From Dendrobium chrysotoxum (Eukaryota; Streptophyta; Magnoliopsida; Asparagales; Orchidaceae), in contig CM034313.1 of assembly GCA_019925795.1 (NCBI GenBank), forward strand, positions 83,173,663-83,237,662: a stretch of 64,000 bases of DNA, read 5' to 3'. Shown one piece after another: positions 1 through 10,954 of this stretch (position 1 is the stretch's first letter; each line of letters begins with the position of its first letter). The position numbers were made by a program, and so were the translations under genes. Under the pieces are notes generated by a model, which saw nothing but the letters and a program-made list of their open reading frames with translations, was not told the DNA's origin and did no database searches.

Positions 1-2190
1 CTCATAGATTCATCTTAACATGTTCATTTTTGTCGTGCTAATCTTGACTATCAATGAATCCTTTTTTGCCCAACACTTCTTAATAAATTTAGCTAACACA
101 ATTAAAACTTAATAAAATTTACTTTATGCCTCCAAGCTATCATCTTATCACAAAGTATTCCTTAGGCACTTCTCCATTAAATCCATTTTAATCACTCAAC
201 TTTCAACCTTGAAGTTATATCTCCATAGGTATCCTAATTCTTCTATATAATAGACCCAATATACTTAAACCGATCATATTTGGATTCAATAATATTTGTA
301 CCCCGCTAAATTTGCAAATCATATGCATAATATTTCTTCTAGTAAACCTAAATCCTTAATATTCTAAATATTTATTCAAATGTTCTTCCCTTCCCCCTTT
401 TTTCAGCAAAAGTCCCACTGATCAAAATTATGTCATATGCAAAAGATATAGACCAAGGTATCTCACTTTGAATATCCTTTGTAAACACGCTGCAATATAA
501 AAAGACAGACTTGATGTTGGTCATTGATGTAAACCATACATGATTGGAAATTATTTGGTTACTCCATAACTACTTACAAAACTAGTTAATGCTCCACTAT
601 GCACATCTTTAATAACTTCAACATAACTTTGACACAACCCCTTATTCTAATACGTATTAAATCAATTCTCCAAATAATTTGATCATGTTTTCGCAAAATT
701 AAGAAAAATCATAGGAAGATCCATTCTTTGCTCTTTACACTTAATTTTCAATGCACAAAAACCATACCCACGATAAATCTTCTTGCTATAAAACCAAATT
801 GATTATCTAATATTGATATAATTTTTTTAAGTCTATGTTCCATTACACTCTTTCACAACGGATTGTATAACTTGAAAGTTTGATTCCCAAATAATTAAAA
901 CAATCCCAAACATCTTATATGTGAATAATATTGCCAAAAAAATACTTCTCCACATTTGATTTTTTCTTAATCCTCAAAAGTTCAATGAAAATATTTGTTG
1001 GCCTTGTTGCTCCAATATCACTCATAACTTTTCCAATCTTAATAGATACTTATCTGGGACTAAAGTTTATCTCTTATGCATCATTTTCATAACTAGCTCC
1101 ATCTCACTCTTTTTTATCAATCCATAAAACACTTCATTATTTGGCTCATTAGCCTGTTCAAATATTTATCCCAATGACACTTACATAATAATTTCTCGAA
1201 GCAGTATTTCCATTATTGATTGATGCATTCATCTTTAACTAACACCTTAATGCATTACTCTCAATGCACCAAGCTTGATCAAAGGCTTTAGAAATTCTAT
1301 CTCTTGCCTTACAAAATTTATATGCCTTTTTTTTCCTTCATGCCTAACCTATTATGCAAAACAGCAAAACCTATAGCAGTTTCTATGAAACAAAAAAAAA
1401 AAAAAATCAAGTTTCATGGTTCCGATCATACTGCTTTAGCATTTCAACTCATTAAGAAAACACAAGCCTACACCTACGCCTTGGAAGAAATGCATGCAAG
1501 AGTTTTATTGGGCCACTATTTGAACAGCAATATCGAGATCTAAATACAGCATAAGTGAACAACATAATTCCCCTCCAATATCACAGACAGAATCTGATGC
1601 TAAACTAATAATATATAGAGCGACAGGAAATTAACCAGATGATAAAATCATAAGCATCAGAATACTTGGTAAAATAACCCTATCAGACGTAAGCTGATCT
1701 GGATCCATTCTTTACTCATATAAACATCCTTCCACTTGCAATCAAATCAAAACACAGTCTCACTCCGATTCACAGGGGAATCTTACGTCTAACTCAAGAC
1801 GACCCCGGAAACTCTACGAAACCTATGAACAAGATGAGTAAATGAAAAAAAAACATCTCATTAAGGACATATTTAATTACCTGTAACTATGATCCACAAA
1901 AAATTCAATTTACTGTCATTATTCCGTAAATAACAGAAACAAAAAGGGCCACAAAGTCCCTGATTCCGTGCCTCTACCTCTCAAATCAGTAAAACCCAAC
2001 TCCGAATCCAACGGAACCAATCAGCGTCAATCAAGCAGACCAATAGGAAGACTATCACATAGATATTAAGATCAGCAAATTTCCACATTAATTAGAACCC
2101 ACGGCATCAGCTAGTTGATTCTCGAACAAAATAACAACGGGATATTCGATAAGAAAAGTTTGTAAGTCAGTAACTTAGATTTGAACTCAC
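1..2190 (-). other. Intron 1 of the SCAMP gene (partial)
   Basis: This lies downstream, on the minus strand, of the splice donor that ends the SCAMP first exon, so it should be the start of that gene's first intron. AT-rich, with no second SCAMP exon that I could recognise; exon 2 must lie beyond the left edge. An old LINE fragment sits at about 150-870. The stretch 871-2190 has no clear repeat or gene; the small open frame at 1304-1543 looks like chance. Confidence 0.6.
150..870 (-). mobile_element. Old RTE-type LINE remnant
   Basis: Read on the minus strand, this stretch follows the better preserved LINE at 60414-61720 piece by piece, with many indels. About 430-480 corresponds to the reverse transcriptase FADD catalytic region, about 220-290 to sequence some 100 residues downstream of it, and about 770-860 to the upstream RT part. 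No frame is open. The similarity was found by eye and the ends are approximate. It lies in the SCAMP first intron in the same orientation as the gene. Confidence 0.45.
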
Positions 2191-2247
2191 CGCGAAGGGA
2201 TTAACCTCCTCTTCCTCAAAGGGATTGGGATCGTAGCGCCCGGCCAT
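2191..2247 (-). CDS. Secretory carrier-associated membrane protein (SCAMP), first coding exon
   Basis: The minus strand from 2247 reads ATG plus 18 codons, giving MAGRYDPNPFEEEEVNPFA, and then meets a donor GTGAGT at 2190. This matches the conserved N-terminus of plant SCAMPs, which begins with a RYDxNPF motif followed by an acidic stretch and NPF; NPF motifs bind EH-domain endocytic proteins. SCAMPs are four-helix membrane proteins of the plasma membrane, trans-Golgi network and endosomes. Only the cytosolic N-terminus is in this window; the helices and the rest of the gene are off the left edge. The exon ends in phase 0. No upstream ATG occurs in the nearby CT-rich 5' leader. Confidence 0.85.
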
Positions 2248-2598
2248 GAAATTGAAAGAGAGAGGGGAGAAAAAAAATTTTGGCAGAAAGTGAAGAGGGG
2301 AAGAAGAGGAAGAGGAGAATCCTCAAACCAGAGCAGCAAGAAAATAACGTGGACTTGGGAACTGATTTGCCTTCGCGCACAAGGCCCGTCAGCAGAAAAC
2401 TAAATTATAAAATAAAACAGCTCGTTTTCTTTGACGCTTTTGACATATCTACCCCACTCAAATCTCAGAATTACATAGAATGCCAATTCTTTATCACTAA
2501 AAAAAATTTATTATATACTGATTTAATTTTTTGTTAAATATCATCTAACAGCTCAATATATTACCAAAAGGATTAAGAGTGCTGATTTTTTTAATTAA
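2248..2598 (-). promoter_or_regulatory. 5' leader and upstream region of the SCAMP gene
   Basis: Directly upstream (minus strand) of the SCAMP ATG the sequence is CT-rich (complement of the GA-rich 2250-2330), typical of a plant 5' leader. Further out it becomes AT-rich. I see no clear TATA box at a convincing distance, so the transcription start is not placed. The small plus-strand open frame at 2280-2537 lies antisense to this leader and is not supported as a gene. Confidence 0.4.
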
Positions 2599-3344
2599 GG
2601 GGCTGTTTGATTAGCTAAAAAAAAGAATGCAGTCTAAAAGTAATAAACTATAAAAGGAATATTTTGAGTTGTTTGGATGAATATAAAATAAATGCAAGTG
2701 AATAAAATTTTTTTTTAGTTTGAACTAATAAGTGTAATGTAAAGTCAAAAAATGATAGAGTCAGACGAAGGAGGTGGCGGTGGTGGTGATCTTTGGTGGC
2801 AGCTAGAGGCATCGAGCGACGATGCTATTGGTCAACAGGGGCGGCTGGCGGTGGTATTGACTGGCATCAACGATGGCCTCACGGGCGGTGGCAGTAGCTG
2901 GTGGGGGGTGATGGTGGCGGTGGCCAGCCATCAATGATGGGTGGCGGCGGCCAGCCATCAATGATGGGTGGCGGCGACAGGAGGCAGGTGGCGATGGCGG
3001 CCTGTGACGACCAGCGATGGTGGCCGATAGCGAGTAGCTAGTGGCTGGTGGCAGTTGGCAATGATCAAGCAAGCTTGCTTGCAATGTAAACCGTTCTTGC
3101 TCAAGATTGGGCGAGTTTCGCTAACCTAAAAAATGAATTAGAATGGTTTATGCAGCTCACCTTAGTTTATTGGTTGGGAGCTTGGTCTACTAATCAAGAG
3201 GTTTTTGGCTCAAGTCTTGCGTATGTGATGTATGTGAGTTTGACTAATTGGCCTAAATGTTCCCAAAAATAATCAAACACCAATTTGTCAAAACTCCTGC
3301 ATTTTGAACGCTTTACATCCTAAAGTATTCCAACCAAATAGCCA
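2599..3344. mobile_element. Non-autonomous TIR element, copy 1 (GGGGCTGTTTGG family)
   Basis: The left end GGGGCTGTTTGATTAGC mirrors the right end (TTCCAACCAAATAGCC). The same ends and interior recur at 22589-24033. Both copies have a GGTGGC-rich low-complexity block followed by a shared CAAGCAAGCTTG core and a related tail. The GGTGGC block (about 2765-3060) gives open frames on both strands that are composition artefacts. A SINE copy (about 3151-3270) interrupts the right part. No transposase frame. Superfamily unsettled: no convincing target-site duplication; Tourist-like or hAT-like MITE both possible. Confidence 0.55.
3151..3270 (+). mobile_element. tRNA-derived SINE-like copy S1
   Basis: The region carries an A-box-like stretch (TTGGTTGGGAGC) and then, after about 30 bases, a degenerate B-box region and the tail shared with the copies at 4300-4420 and 4519-4637. 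The shared tail includes GTATGTGATGTATGTG and a terminal GGCC/GGCTnAAATnTTCCCAAAA. It interrupts the TIR element that spans 2599-3344. Confidence 0.55.
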
Positions 3345-4299
3345 CAAATATCAAAAGTGTATGTATTTTAGAAAACAATATCACTTAAGGGTGCAATTCA
3401 TATTCAAAGGTCGGGATCGAGTTTAATCTGATTAAAAATGATCCAATATAAATATAATTAATACGAATTTGATCCATTTATAAAATATGTCAAATATTTC
3501 AACTACATTCGGAGTAGACATAAATAAGTTCGACTAATACAACACAAGAAAATATTAAAGTCATGATTGGTTAGTGTCAACCTAACCTGAGATGAACACG
3601 ACGACCCCAAATTATAATATGTGTTTTTCAATAAAAAAAACGTTTGTCATTATTTTTTTATTGACCTTTTTATTGACCAAAATTTAACTTAATATGACAT
3701 GATTTTGATATAACCATTACATTCTAACATATTGATTCTCAAAAGCAATTTCATATTATAAAAGTTTCTAAAAAATAGAAAGAAAGAAAAAGGCAAAAAT
3801 GAAAGTGAATTGAAAACCCAAACAGTGAAAAGAATGCTCAAATCGACTAAAATATAAAAATCAAACCGATCAGAAGTAAAATGAACTGAACAATAATTTT
3901 TGTTTGATTTTAGGTACCAATTCGACCAAGAATTAGATGGTTATTAAAAGGAAGCAAAAAGAGGAGAGATAAAGAGAGGAAACAAATGGTTTGGAGGATT
4001 GAATAAATTATATTAGGATATTCTCATATAAATTAGATCAAAATGAGCCTAAAAATTATAAATTTATTTTGAAATTATTGTAATATAAATTCTTTATATA
4101 TAATATTTATTTCAAAATAAATTAATTAGTATTAAAGTCTATCATGATATGATTTATATTAAATAATCTGATATAAATTTACATAAACTTTTTGTTAATC
4201 GGTGATTATATTAGTGGTGCTTAAAATCACCTTATTCATTTAAGGTGTAATTTTGGTCAACTTTCAGAAAATATTCATAACTGAGTGTCTTTCTTAATT
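3345..4299. other. AT-rich intergenic stretch
   Basis: No gene or recognisable repeat. AT-rich with scattered short open frames only. Confidence 0.5.
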
Positions 4300-4420
4300 T
4301 TTTAAGACTTTTAAGCCAATTAAAATAAATTTACACATACATCACATACGTCTGCTTCGAACCCAAAGCTTCCTAGTTGATACATAAAACTTACAACCAA
4401 CAGATCAAGATGAGATGCGT
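4300..4420 (-). mobile_element. tRNA-derived SINE-like copy S2
   Basis: The minus strand reads the same layout as the plus-strand copies at 3151 and 4519: a GTTGGTTG A-box region, a GGGTTCGAAGC B-box (complement near 4368-4380), the GTATGTGATGTATGTG block and a tail ending near AATTGGCTTAAAAG. The B-box GGTTCGA motif is the best preserved of the three copies, supporting origin from a tRNA gene. Confidence 0.6.
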
Positions 4421-4498
4421 CTTTCTCAATATTTTAATGCACAAACTAGAAGTTTCAATTGCACTGATTGTTAGAAATCATAATGGAGTATATTTTTA

Positions 4499-4632
4499 CT
4501 CTCTCTCTCTCTCTATCACGTAGCTTATCTTAATTTGTTGGTTGGGAGCTTTTACTATAAACCAAGATGTCTCGAGTTCGAAACTTATATATGTGATGTG
4601 TGTATAAGTTTGTCTTAATGGCTCAAATATCC

Positions 4633-4717
<85 letters not shown>

Positions 4718-4718
4718 C
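4499..4718. repeat. CT and TA microsatellite flanking a SINE
   Basis: A short (CT)n run at about 4499-4514 precedes the SINE copy, and a long (CT)n run (about 4638-4691) passing into (TA)n (about 4691-4718) follows it. The CT runs on both sides suggest insertion of the SINE into an existing CT tract, or expansion of the SINE tail. Confidence 0.9.
4519..4637 (+). mobile_element. tRNA-derived SINE-like copy S3
   Basis: Plus-strand copy with A-box-like GTTGGTTGGGAGC, B-box-like GAGTTCGAAACT about 30 bases later, then GTGATGTGTGTATAAG and a tail ending in GGCTCAAATATCCCAAAA. This is the general architecture of plant tRNA-related SINEs. The shared order of blocks in three copies within 1.5 kb and in both orientations is the evidence; no family name can be given from sequence alone. 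Confidence 0.6.
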
Positions 4719-5052
4719 TTCTATGTGTAACAATGGTGTCTCATAATATACATTAAAAAGAAATTATTAGGTAAGTAAAATACACCTTACTCTTAAGATT
4801 TTTCTTCTTTTCCAATGGCTTTGCAGTGAATTCGAAGTCCTCCAAATCAATCTACATCTTTATCGTTTGTTTCTCATTTATTTTTCTCAACAAACACCAA
4901 AAATTTTATTCCGCAAAAACCCTAAATATTTGAGAATTTTCGTGGGTTTTTTTTTAATATAAAAAAAGAATGGGCTGCCGCATTTCAAAATTTGCATAGC
5001 TGAGCTGGGTCGGGTCATTGAGTCTTAAGAAATTCACGTATCTTAATTTAAT

Positions 5053-5116
5053 TGGAGTCCGGACATAGAGCTATGTCTGGAGAGTTATGTTTGGAGTCCG
5101 CACAGAATAATTTCCC
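5053..5116. mobile_element. Partial foldback MITE (CCGCACGnAATAATT family)
   Basis: The right end GTCCGCACAGAATAATTTCC matches the terminal repeat of the foldback elements at 21185-21350, 21966-22126 and 25388-25531. Only the right part and a short inner stem (GGACATAGAG / CTATGTCTGG) remain. Confidence 0.5.
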
Positions 5117-5839
5117 CACCCAAACAGACCATTAATGTTGGGGAAAGTAGGACTTCCTGAGTCATATGCATTAGGCTGTTTCTCTTCGAAAATTTGGAAT
5201 CATACATAGGAATTTTTATAATCAACGCAAAGTTGAACAATAAATATTCTCTTGAGGCATTCTAACAACCCACAGCTCTTTTCTAGTAATAATACCTAAA
5301 CAAAAATAAAGAATATTTCAGCATATTCTAATATTAATTACTTCAAGAAGAATTTAAAAATCATTTCATATATTTCGAGTTTATACATTATAAATTCTTT
5401 ATATACAAATTAATCTCAAAGAAAATACAATAATTTTTAATTTATCAAACATAATTTATATTAAAATATTGAAATGATTTTTTTCTCTTTAAAAAGAAAT
5501 TTAATATTATACAAATTAAATAAAATGAAAACTCCTCACTAATAACGCCTATCATATTTAAATTGAATGTACACAGAATAATAATAATTTCAAGAAAAAC
5601 TCTAATGTTATATTATGAAAGAAACTGGTCGATATTAGGTGTATCTGAGGTGGAACGGATATTGACAATTGACCCATAGCCTAAACACGTTATATTCAGC
5701 AAAATAAAAATTTTCTATATTAAAAAAAATGGGTCGTCAACTTTACTAGCTTGGTTGGATTAAAATTTGGGTAGAATAATCTGTTTTAAATTTATAAGAG
5801 TAAATTTATTTATTATTGAATTTATTTTGAAATAAGTTT
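5117..5839. other. AT-rich stretch without a gene
   Basis: No gene seen. AT-rich, with a few short runs of A or T. Confidence 0.4.
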
Positions 5840-6668
5840 TGTTACGTGTTAGAAAATTTGAATCGATAGAGTATATATTTTATATCTTTAGTATTATATA
5901 AAAATTCAACACTCACAGATAAAAATAGTAAGATCAAAATTTTTTTATGTAAATAATCCATAAAAGAAAAAAATCTTGGGGCCTCGAAAAATCCATTATA
6001 TATCAAAAGATATAATAATCCTTCATTCCTCGGAGTCAAAGAAGAAAATAATTATTTGAGGAGATAATGTCTAATTTCTCTTATGAGAGTTAATAGAAAT
6101 CAAATGTTCACATATGGACTATTAACTCCCAACAACTATGCTTGATTTCCCCCATAAGGATTATAGAAAATAGATGTCCACAGGCGGACAACTATACCCA
6201 ATAGTAGAGTTAAATCTTATTAGAATTCTAAAGATAATGGGGATTACTGACGATGATAGTTGGCAACGATGGTGTTATTGGTAGCAATAGCTTGTGGTGA
6301 TAGCTAGAAAATACTAGAGAGCTCTCTGATTCTGTCATTTCCTCTTCCTCTCATGTACAACGTGGCTCTATTTATAGGTTTTTTTTTATGGACATTTTGA
6401 TAATTTGAACAAGAGTCCAAACACTCCATCATACGGCTAATATCGATTCCCATGATTATGAAGCATTTTTATAGCATTTAAGTGTCTTAATGATGTCAGA
6501 ATTGAGTCATATTGGGCTCGTTGGATTTGTCTCACCGATTCACTTGATTTGACTAAAAGTATGTCAAATTTAGAATTCAGATAATCATTATTTTAACTTT
6601 TAAAGTTTTTAATTCAAAGATAACCTCATGATTCGTTATGATCATATGATTTTTTTATAGTCATATCA
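5840..6668 (-). repeat. Decayed LTR of the TR-GAG family
   Basis: Aligns from end to end, by eye, with the 1043-bp LTRs at 9387-10429 and 14913-15955. It starts TGTTACGTGTTAG where those start TGTTGCAGGCTC, keeps the complement of a TATA box (CTATTTATAG near 6369-6378), and keeps the run AATGATGTCAGAATT. It ends ATATCA and is followed by TTTGCCCCTTATTTTTGGAC, matching the sequence just inside the young element that includes its polypurine tract. Minus orientation. Much older than the neighbouring young element. Confidence 0.65.
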
Positions 6669-7429
6669 TTTGCCCCTTATTTTTGGACTTTGAAGTTTAT
6701 TACATATATATATCCTCTTTTTTTTTTTACTTTTTTTTAATTTTTTTTCTTTTTTAAAGAGAAGTTTCCTCTTTTTTCTAATAGAAGTATTTTTTTTGTA
6801 ATTTTTTCTTTTTTTTTTCTCAAAATTTTTTGTACTTTTTTTTTCTTTTCTTTTTTTTTCTCAAATTTTTTTTGTAATTTTTTTCTTCAGATTTTTTTTA
6901 ATTTTATATTTTTAATATTTTTTTATTTAAAGCCATGTAACTCTCTTCCTTAATATCATGCAACTCTTTTTCTTAATATTGCATAACTCTCTTTCTTATA
7001 AAGTTATGTAAAATTATGTAACTCTCTTCATGAAAGTCACTTAACTCTCTTCATTAAAGTCACACAACTCTCTCATTTCAAGTTTTGTAACTCTCCTCTC
7101 CCTTCAAATATGAATATCCCTTTATGGCGGAGAAATTTGCATCACTTCTCTTCTCTAATCTTCTCTTGCCCTTTTTATTTTTCATCTCTTTTCACAAGAG
7201 AGGCATTCAACAGTCTTGATTAGGCGGTATCCCCCTTCAAGCACAAGCTCCCATCTCTGTAGTGAAAAAGTTGCTCTTGTCCCATTCTCTTCTCACAAGA
7301 GAGGTATTCCACTATCTTGAATAAGCGGTATCCCATTTTAAGCTCTAGTGACCCTTATAGAAAGCGAGTTACTCTTGCTCCCTTTTTTCTTCATTTTTTC
7401 TCACATGTCCCATAAATATCGAGAAAATT
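6669..7429 (-). mobile_element. Decayed internal region of an old TR-GAG-like element
   Basis: Begins with a polypurine-tract relative (complement of TTTGCCCCTT) and continues with T-rich sequence (about 6715-6925). Then follow short degenerate repeats based on AACTCTCTTxxTTAA, and two copies of a block with ACAAGAGAGG.ATTC and AGGCGGTATCC-like text (about 7195-7400). The layout resembles the 112-bp tandem repeats of the young element (10955-11410). No open frame. Confidence 0.45.
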
Positions 7430-7686
7430 TGGACCACCCTATTGCACAACTTTTATTAATTCACTCAATTATAGATCATTCATTTAGTATTTAAATGTCA
7501 CATCATTATCAGAATTAAGCAATCTTAGACTCATTGAATTTCTCCCATTGAGATGCTCAATTTGACTATAAGCATACAATATTTTGAAATCGTTTGGGCA
7601 TCCAATCAATTATATAAAGTTTTCAATTGTGCTTGAAGTGTCCAATGTGGGCTCATTCTAACTCAGACTGGATAGCTTTTGGTATC
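7430..7686 (-). repeat. Truncated LTR fragment of the TR-GAG family
   Basis: Matches the part of the LTR from just after the TATA region onward (blocks corresponding to GACTATAAGC and TTTGGACTCATT), then stops at GGTATC exactly where the next LTR begins at 7687. This suggests that the 7687-9318 LTR inserted into or recombined with it. Confidence 0.5.
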
Positions 7687-9318
7687 TATTGCAAGTTAGA
7701 ACATTCACGTTGTTCGTGATATAAAGATTATAACGTCTTAGCTTTGAGCGAATATCCAACACACACAGAGATAAAGAGAGAGGGGTACAGTAATATTAAG
7801 AGATATCAGAATTTTTAAATGAAAAAATCTAAAAAAAAGAAAAATCACGGGTCCTTGCATAGTTGAAATGAATCCACTAGAGTTTGTAGTTAATTACAAA
7901 TGAAGTTCTTCATCGGGAGAATGCCTTAGCTCAATATAGCAAATATAAATCATAACAAACACATTTCATGGTAGAAGTTAGAAGAATCCCGTGACATGAG
8001 AGTTGTTTTTAAGAGAATGTTGGTCTGTACGTTTGGTTAGTAGAATCGTAGGTGGGCGAAGAAGGTTAGAGGGACTATAGTCAGGTTGCCGAAGGAGGTT
8101 CGAGGGACCATAGTCAAGAGATCGATGGAGGTGGGAGGGACCGTAAACAACAGGTGACGATGGTCAGAGGGGCTGTAGTGGGCGGGGGACTATGGTCGAG
8201 GGGACCGTAGTTGACGAGCGATAAAGGTCAGAGGAATCGTAGTCAGCGGGCGACATTGGTCGGAGAGACAGTAGTCAACGTGCGACGGTGGCTGGAGGTA
8301 TCATAGTCGGAGGGCAACGGAGTTCGGATGGATCGTAGTCGACGGACGACATTAGTAGGAGAGACAGTAGTCGGCGGGCGACGGTGGTTGGAGGGATAGT
8401 AGTTGACAGGCAACGATGGTCGGAGGGACCATAGTTGGTGGGCGAAGTTGGTCTGAGGGATAGTAGTCGGCGGGCGACAATGGTCGAATGGACCGTAGTT
8501 AGTAGGCGAAGGTGGTTGGAGGGACCATCGTTGAGTGACGAGCGGAGGATGAGTGATGGTCTAGCCATGGTTGGCGGCCAAATGATGGTCGACAGAAGTT
8601 CGCCTGTGGTGGTGCTTGGGTAGAACTCTAAGATCCTTGAAGCCTTAGTGCTCTCTCTACTCTCCAGCTCAAAAGTCCCCCCCTCATAAAGAGAACATGA
8701 GCATATTTATAGATTTTTAAGAGTGACATGCCCCATAAATATGGAGAAGGTACATAATAAATTCAGAATGCTCCATCATACGACTCATATTATTTCTCTT
8801 GATCATAGAGCATTCATCAAGCATTTAAGGGTCTTAATAATGTTGGAATTAAGCAATCTTGGGCTCGTTGGGTTTGTCTCATTGATTTGGTCGATTCAAC
8901 TATAAGGATACTATATTTGGATATCATTTGGTCATCCAATTAATACTTTTAAGCTTCCAAATATATTTCAGCCCCTTATTTAGAGCCATTTGAACTCGGA
9001 TTGAACCGATTATGGTATCATCTAGTTTATCTCCTTGAGACGTTTGATTTGACTAAAAGTTTGCTTACATTGTACTTTGGATGGTCCTAAATTTAATTTT
9101 GAAAGTTTTCAAGTTGAACATGCCTCTAGATTTGTGCTTGATCAAGAGAATTTTTGGTGACGTATCAGTATCATTTCATCTCTTCGAGACATTCAGTTAT
9201 ACTATAAATGTTTTTGAAATCGGAGTTGAGATGATCCTGGATATAATTTTAAAAATTTTCAATTTAAATATGCATTGAGATCTATACATGATTAAGACTA
9301 TTTTTGATGATGGCATCA
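7687..9318 (-). repeat. Decayed, expanded LTR (probably solo) of the TR-GAG family
   Basis: The left end TATTGCAAG.. matches the LTR start TGTTGCAGG.. and the right end GATGGCATCA matches ..GGCGATATATCA. The middle (about 8030-8620) is expanded by a degenerate GTAGTCGGCGGGCGAC-type minisatellite that gives long open frames on both strands; those are not genes. No clean 5-bp target duplication. Minus orientation, like the young element 69 bp to its right. Confidence 0.55.
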
Positions 9319-9386
9319 ATTAGCAATAATATCAATTATTTTTATAAAATAATCAACAATTTTGTTCAACAATTAACGAAGCTATT

Positions 9387-10429
9387 TGTTGCAGGCTCAA
9401 ATATACGCGGCGATAGAGTTTAATATTTCCGTCTCAGCGTTGTACGTATATCCAGCACACAAACAGAAGAGTGAAAGAAACACCAGGATTTTTACGTGGA
9501 AAGCCCTGAAAAAGGGAAAAACCACGGGGCCACGCCCAGTTGAAAAAGTTCCACTAGTGTTGTTTGAAATACACGAGGCTGACTCGTCCTTTAACTTCAG
9601 GACGATCAGATTACAATGAGTATCAATTACAAGGCCAAGCAGAGTTCCAACGTCACTCGGGCGTCAGACAGAATTCCGGCGTCACTTGGAAAGAAGTCCG
9701 GCGTCACTCGGACGTCGGGTAGAATTCTAGCGTCGGGCAGAATTCCGACGTTGCTCCCGTGTCGGGCAGGGCTCCGGCGTCCCTCGGGCGCCTAGTGGTG
9801 CTTCGGTGGTGTTCCGGCGGTGTTCCGGCGGTATTCCGGCGGAGTTCCGACGGTGTTCCGGCGGTGGTCGAGGAGGAGTTATTCCCTCCTAGGCTTCTCT
9901 TCTTTTCCTTCTCTTCTTCTCTTCTTGGCTTGGGGGTCCCCTCTTAAGAGAAATGAGGGGCTATTTATAGTTTTTCTGGAGTGGCATAGCCCGTAAATAG
10001 ATGAGGGATCAAGGGCAAATAAGGAGTGATCCGGATGAACGGCCGATATTGAATCCCTTGATCATGAACCGTTTATCAAACATTTGAAGGTCTTAATGAT
10101 GTCAGAATTCTACGATCTTGGGCTCGTCGGATTCGTCTCGTCGAGACGCTCGATTCGACTATAAGCTCGTCAAAATCGGAGACCGTTTGGTAACTCAAAT
10201 AGCTGTTTGATGCTTCCAACAGCGCTTCGGGTACTTGATTTGGACTCATTTGGGCTCGGATTGAGTCGAATTTGGTGTCGTTGGATTCGTATTTCTGAGA
10301 CGCTCAGTTCGACTATAAGCTTGCTGAAATCGGAGTTTAAATGGTCTCCGAATTAATTTTTGAAGTTTCCGACTTGAGTTTTTCCTCGAGATTCGTGCCC
10401 GATCAAGATAATTTTTTGGCGATATATCA
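9387..10429 (-). repeat. 3' LTR of the TR-GAG element
   Basis: On the minus strand it begins TGATATATCGCC and ends GAGCCTGCAACA, so TG..CA ends are present. It contains a TATA box (CTATAAATAG, complement of 9961-9970) and a GTTCCGGCGG-type minisatellite (about 9800-9870). It is identical to the 5' LTR except for two substitutions seen by eye. Confidence 0.92.
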
Positions 10430-10445
10430 GTTGCCCCCCTATTTT
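10430..10445 (-). other. Polypurine tract of the TR-GAG element
   Basis: The minus strand reads AAAATAGGGGGGCAAC immediately before the 3' LTR. This is the expected position for the plus-strand primer of reverse transcription. Confidence 0.75.
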
Positions 10446-10669
10446 CGGACATCGAAGCTCCATGAGTCCGAAAATACTTTCTCCGGTATTTTACGTTGGC
10501 CGAATCGCAAAAAATTGCGTTCCAGAAATTAAATATTTGCTCGAACTTGATCATAGAGGCCCCGTTGAGCTCCGAAAGTGTCAAAATTGAGTCCGGAACG
10601 TCGAAAAACGTGTCCGGGGACCCCAAAAACGTCCAATTTGGACCGTCCGGGCTCGAAATCGGAGCCCGG

Positions 10670-10790
10670 CAACGCGTAGGCGACCGAACCGGCCGGCCGG
10701 CCGGCCGGCCGCCGCCGGCGGCGGCGCCCGCGCCAGCGGGCGCGTCTGCCCGCTGAACCGCGCGGAACCGCGCGGGCGCGCGGTTATATT
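10670..10790. repeat. Extremely GC-rich palindromic block
   Basis: Contains a (GGCC)n run near 10692-10710, CCGCCGGCGGCGG, and paired GC blocks (ACCGCGCGG repeated), flanked directly by a poly-A/poly-T run at about 10790-10815. The composition differs sharply from the rest of the AT-rich window. It lies in the untranslated 3' part of the TR-GAG interior. Confidence 0.8.
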
Positions 10791-10954
10791 AAAAAAAAAA
10801 TTTTTTTTTTATTTTTTATTTTTTAAATGGCGGGGTCCAAAAAATTCCGAAAAAATCCCAAAAAATTCCGAAAAATTTGAAAAAATTCAGGGAATTTAAT
10901 AAAATTTTGGAATCCTCCCCCCCTCAAAAATAATATAAATAGACCCCCAGGGCC

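Noticed and set aside
2752..3084. Open frames on both strands in a GGTGGC-rich stretch
   Set aside because: Low-complexity repeats inside a non-autonomous TIR element keep several frames open; no domain and the same block recurs at 22730-22870.
8275..8623. Open frames of 97 and 62 codons on opposite strands
   Set aside because: Produced by a GTAGTCGGCGGGCGAC-type minisatellite inside a decayed LTR.
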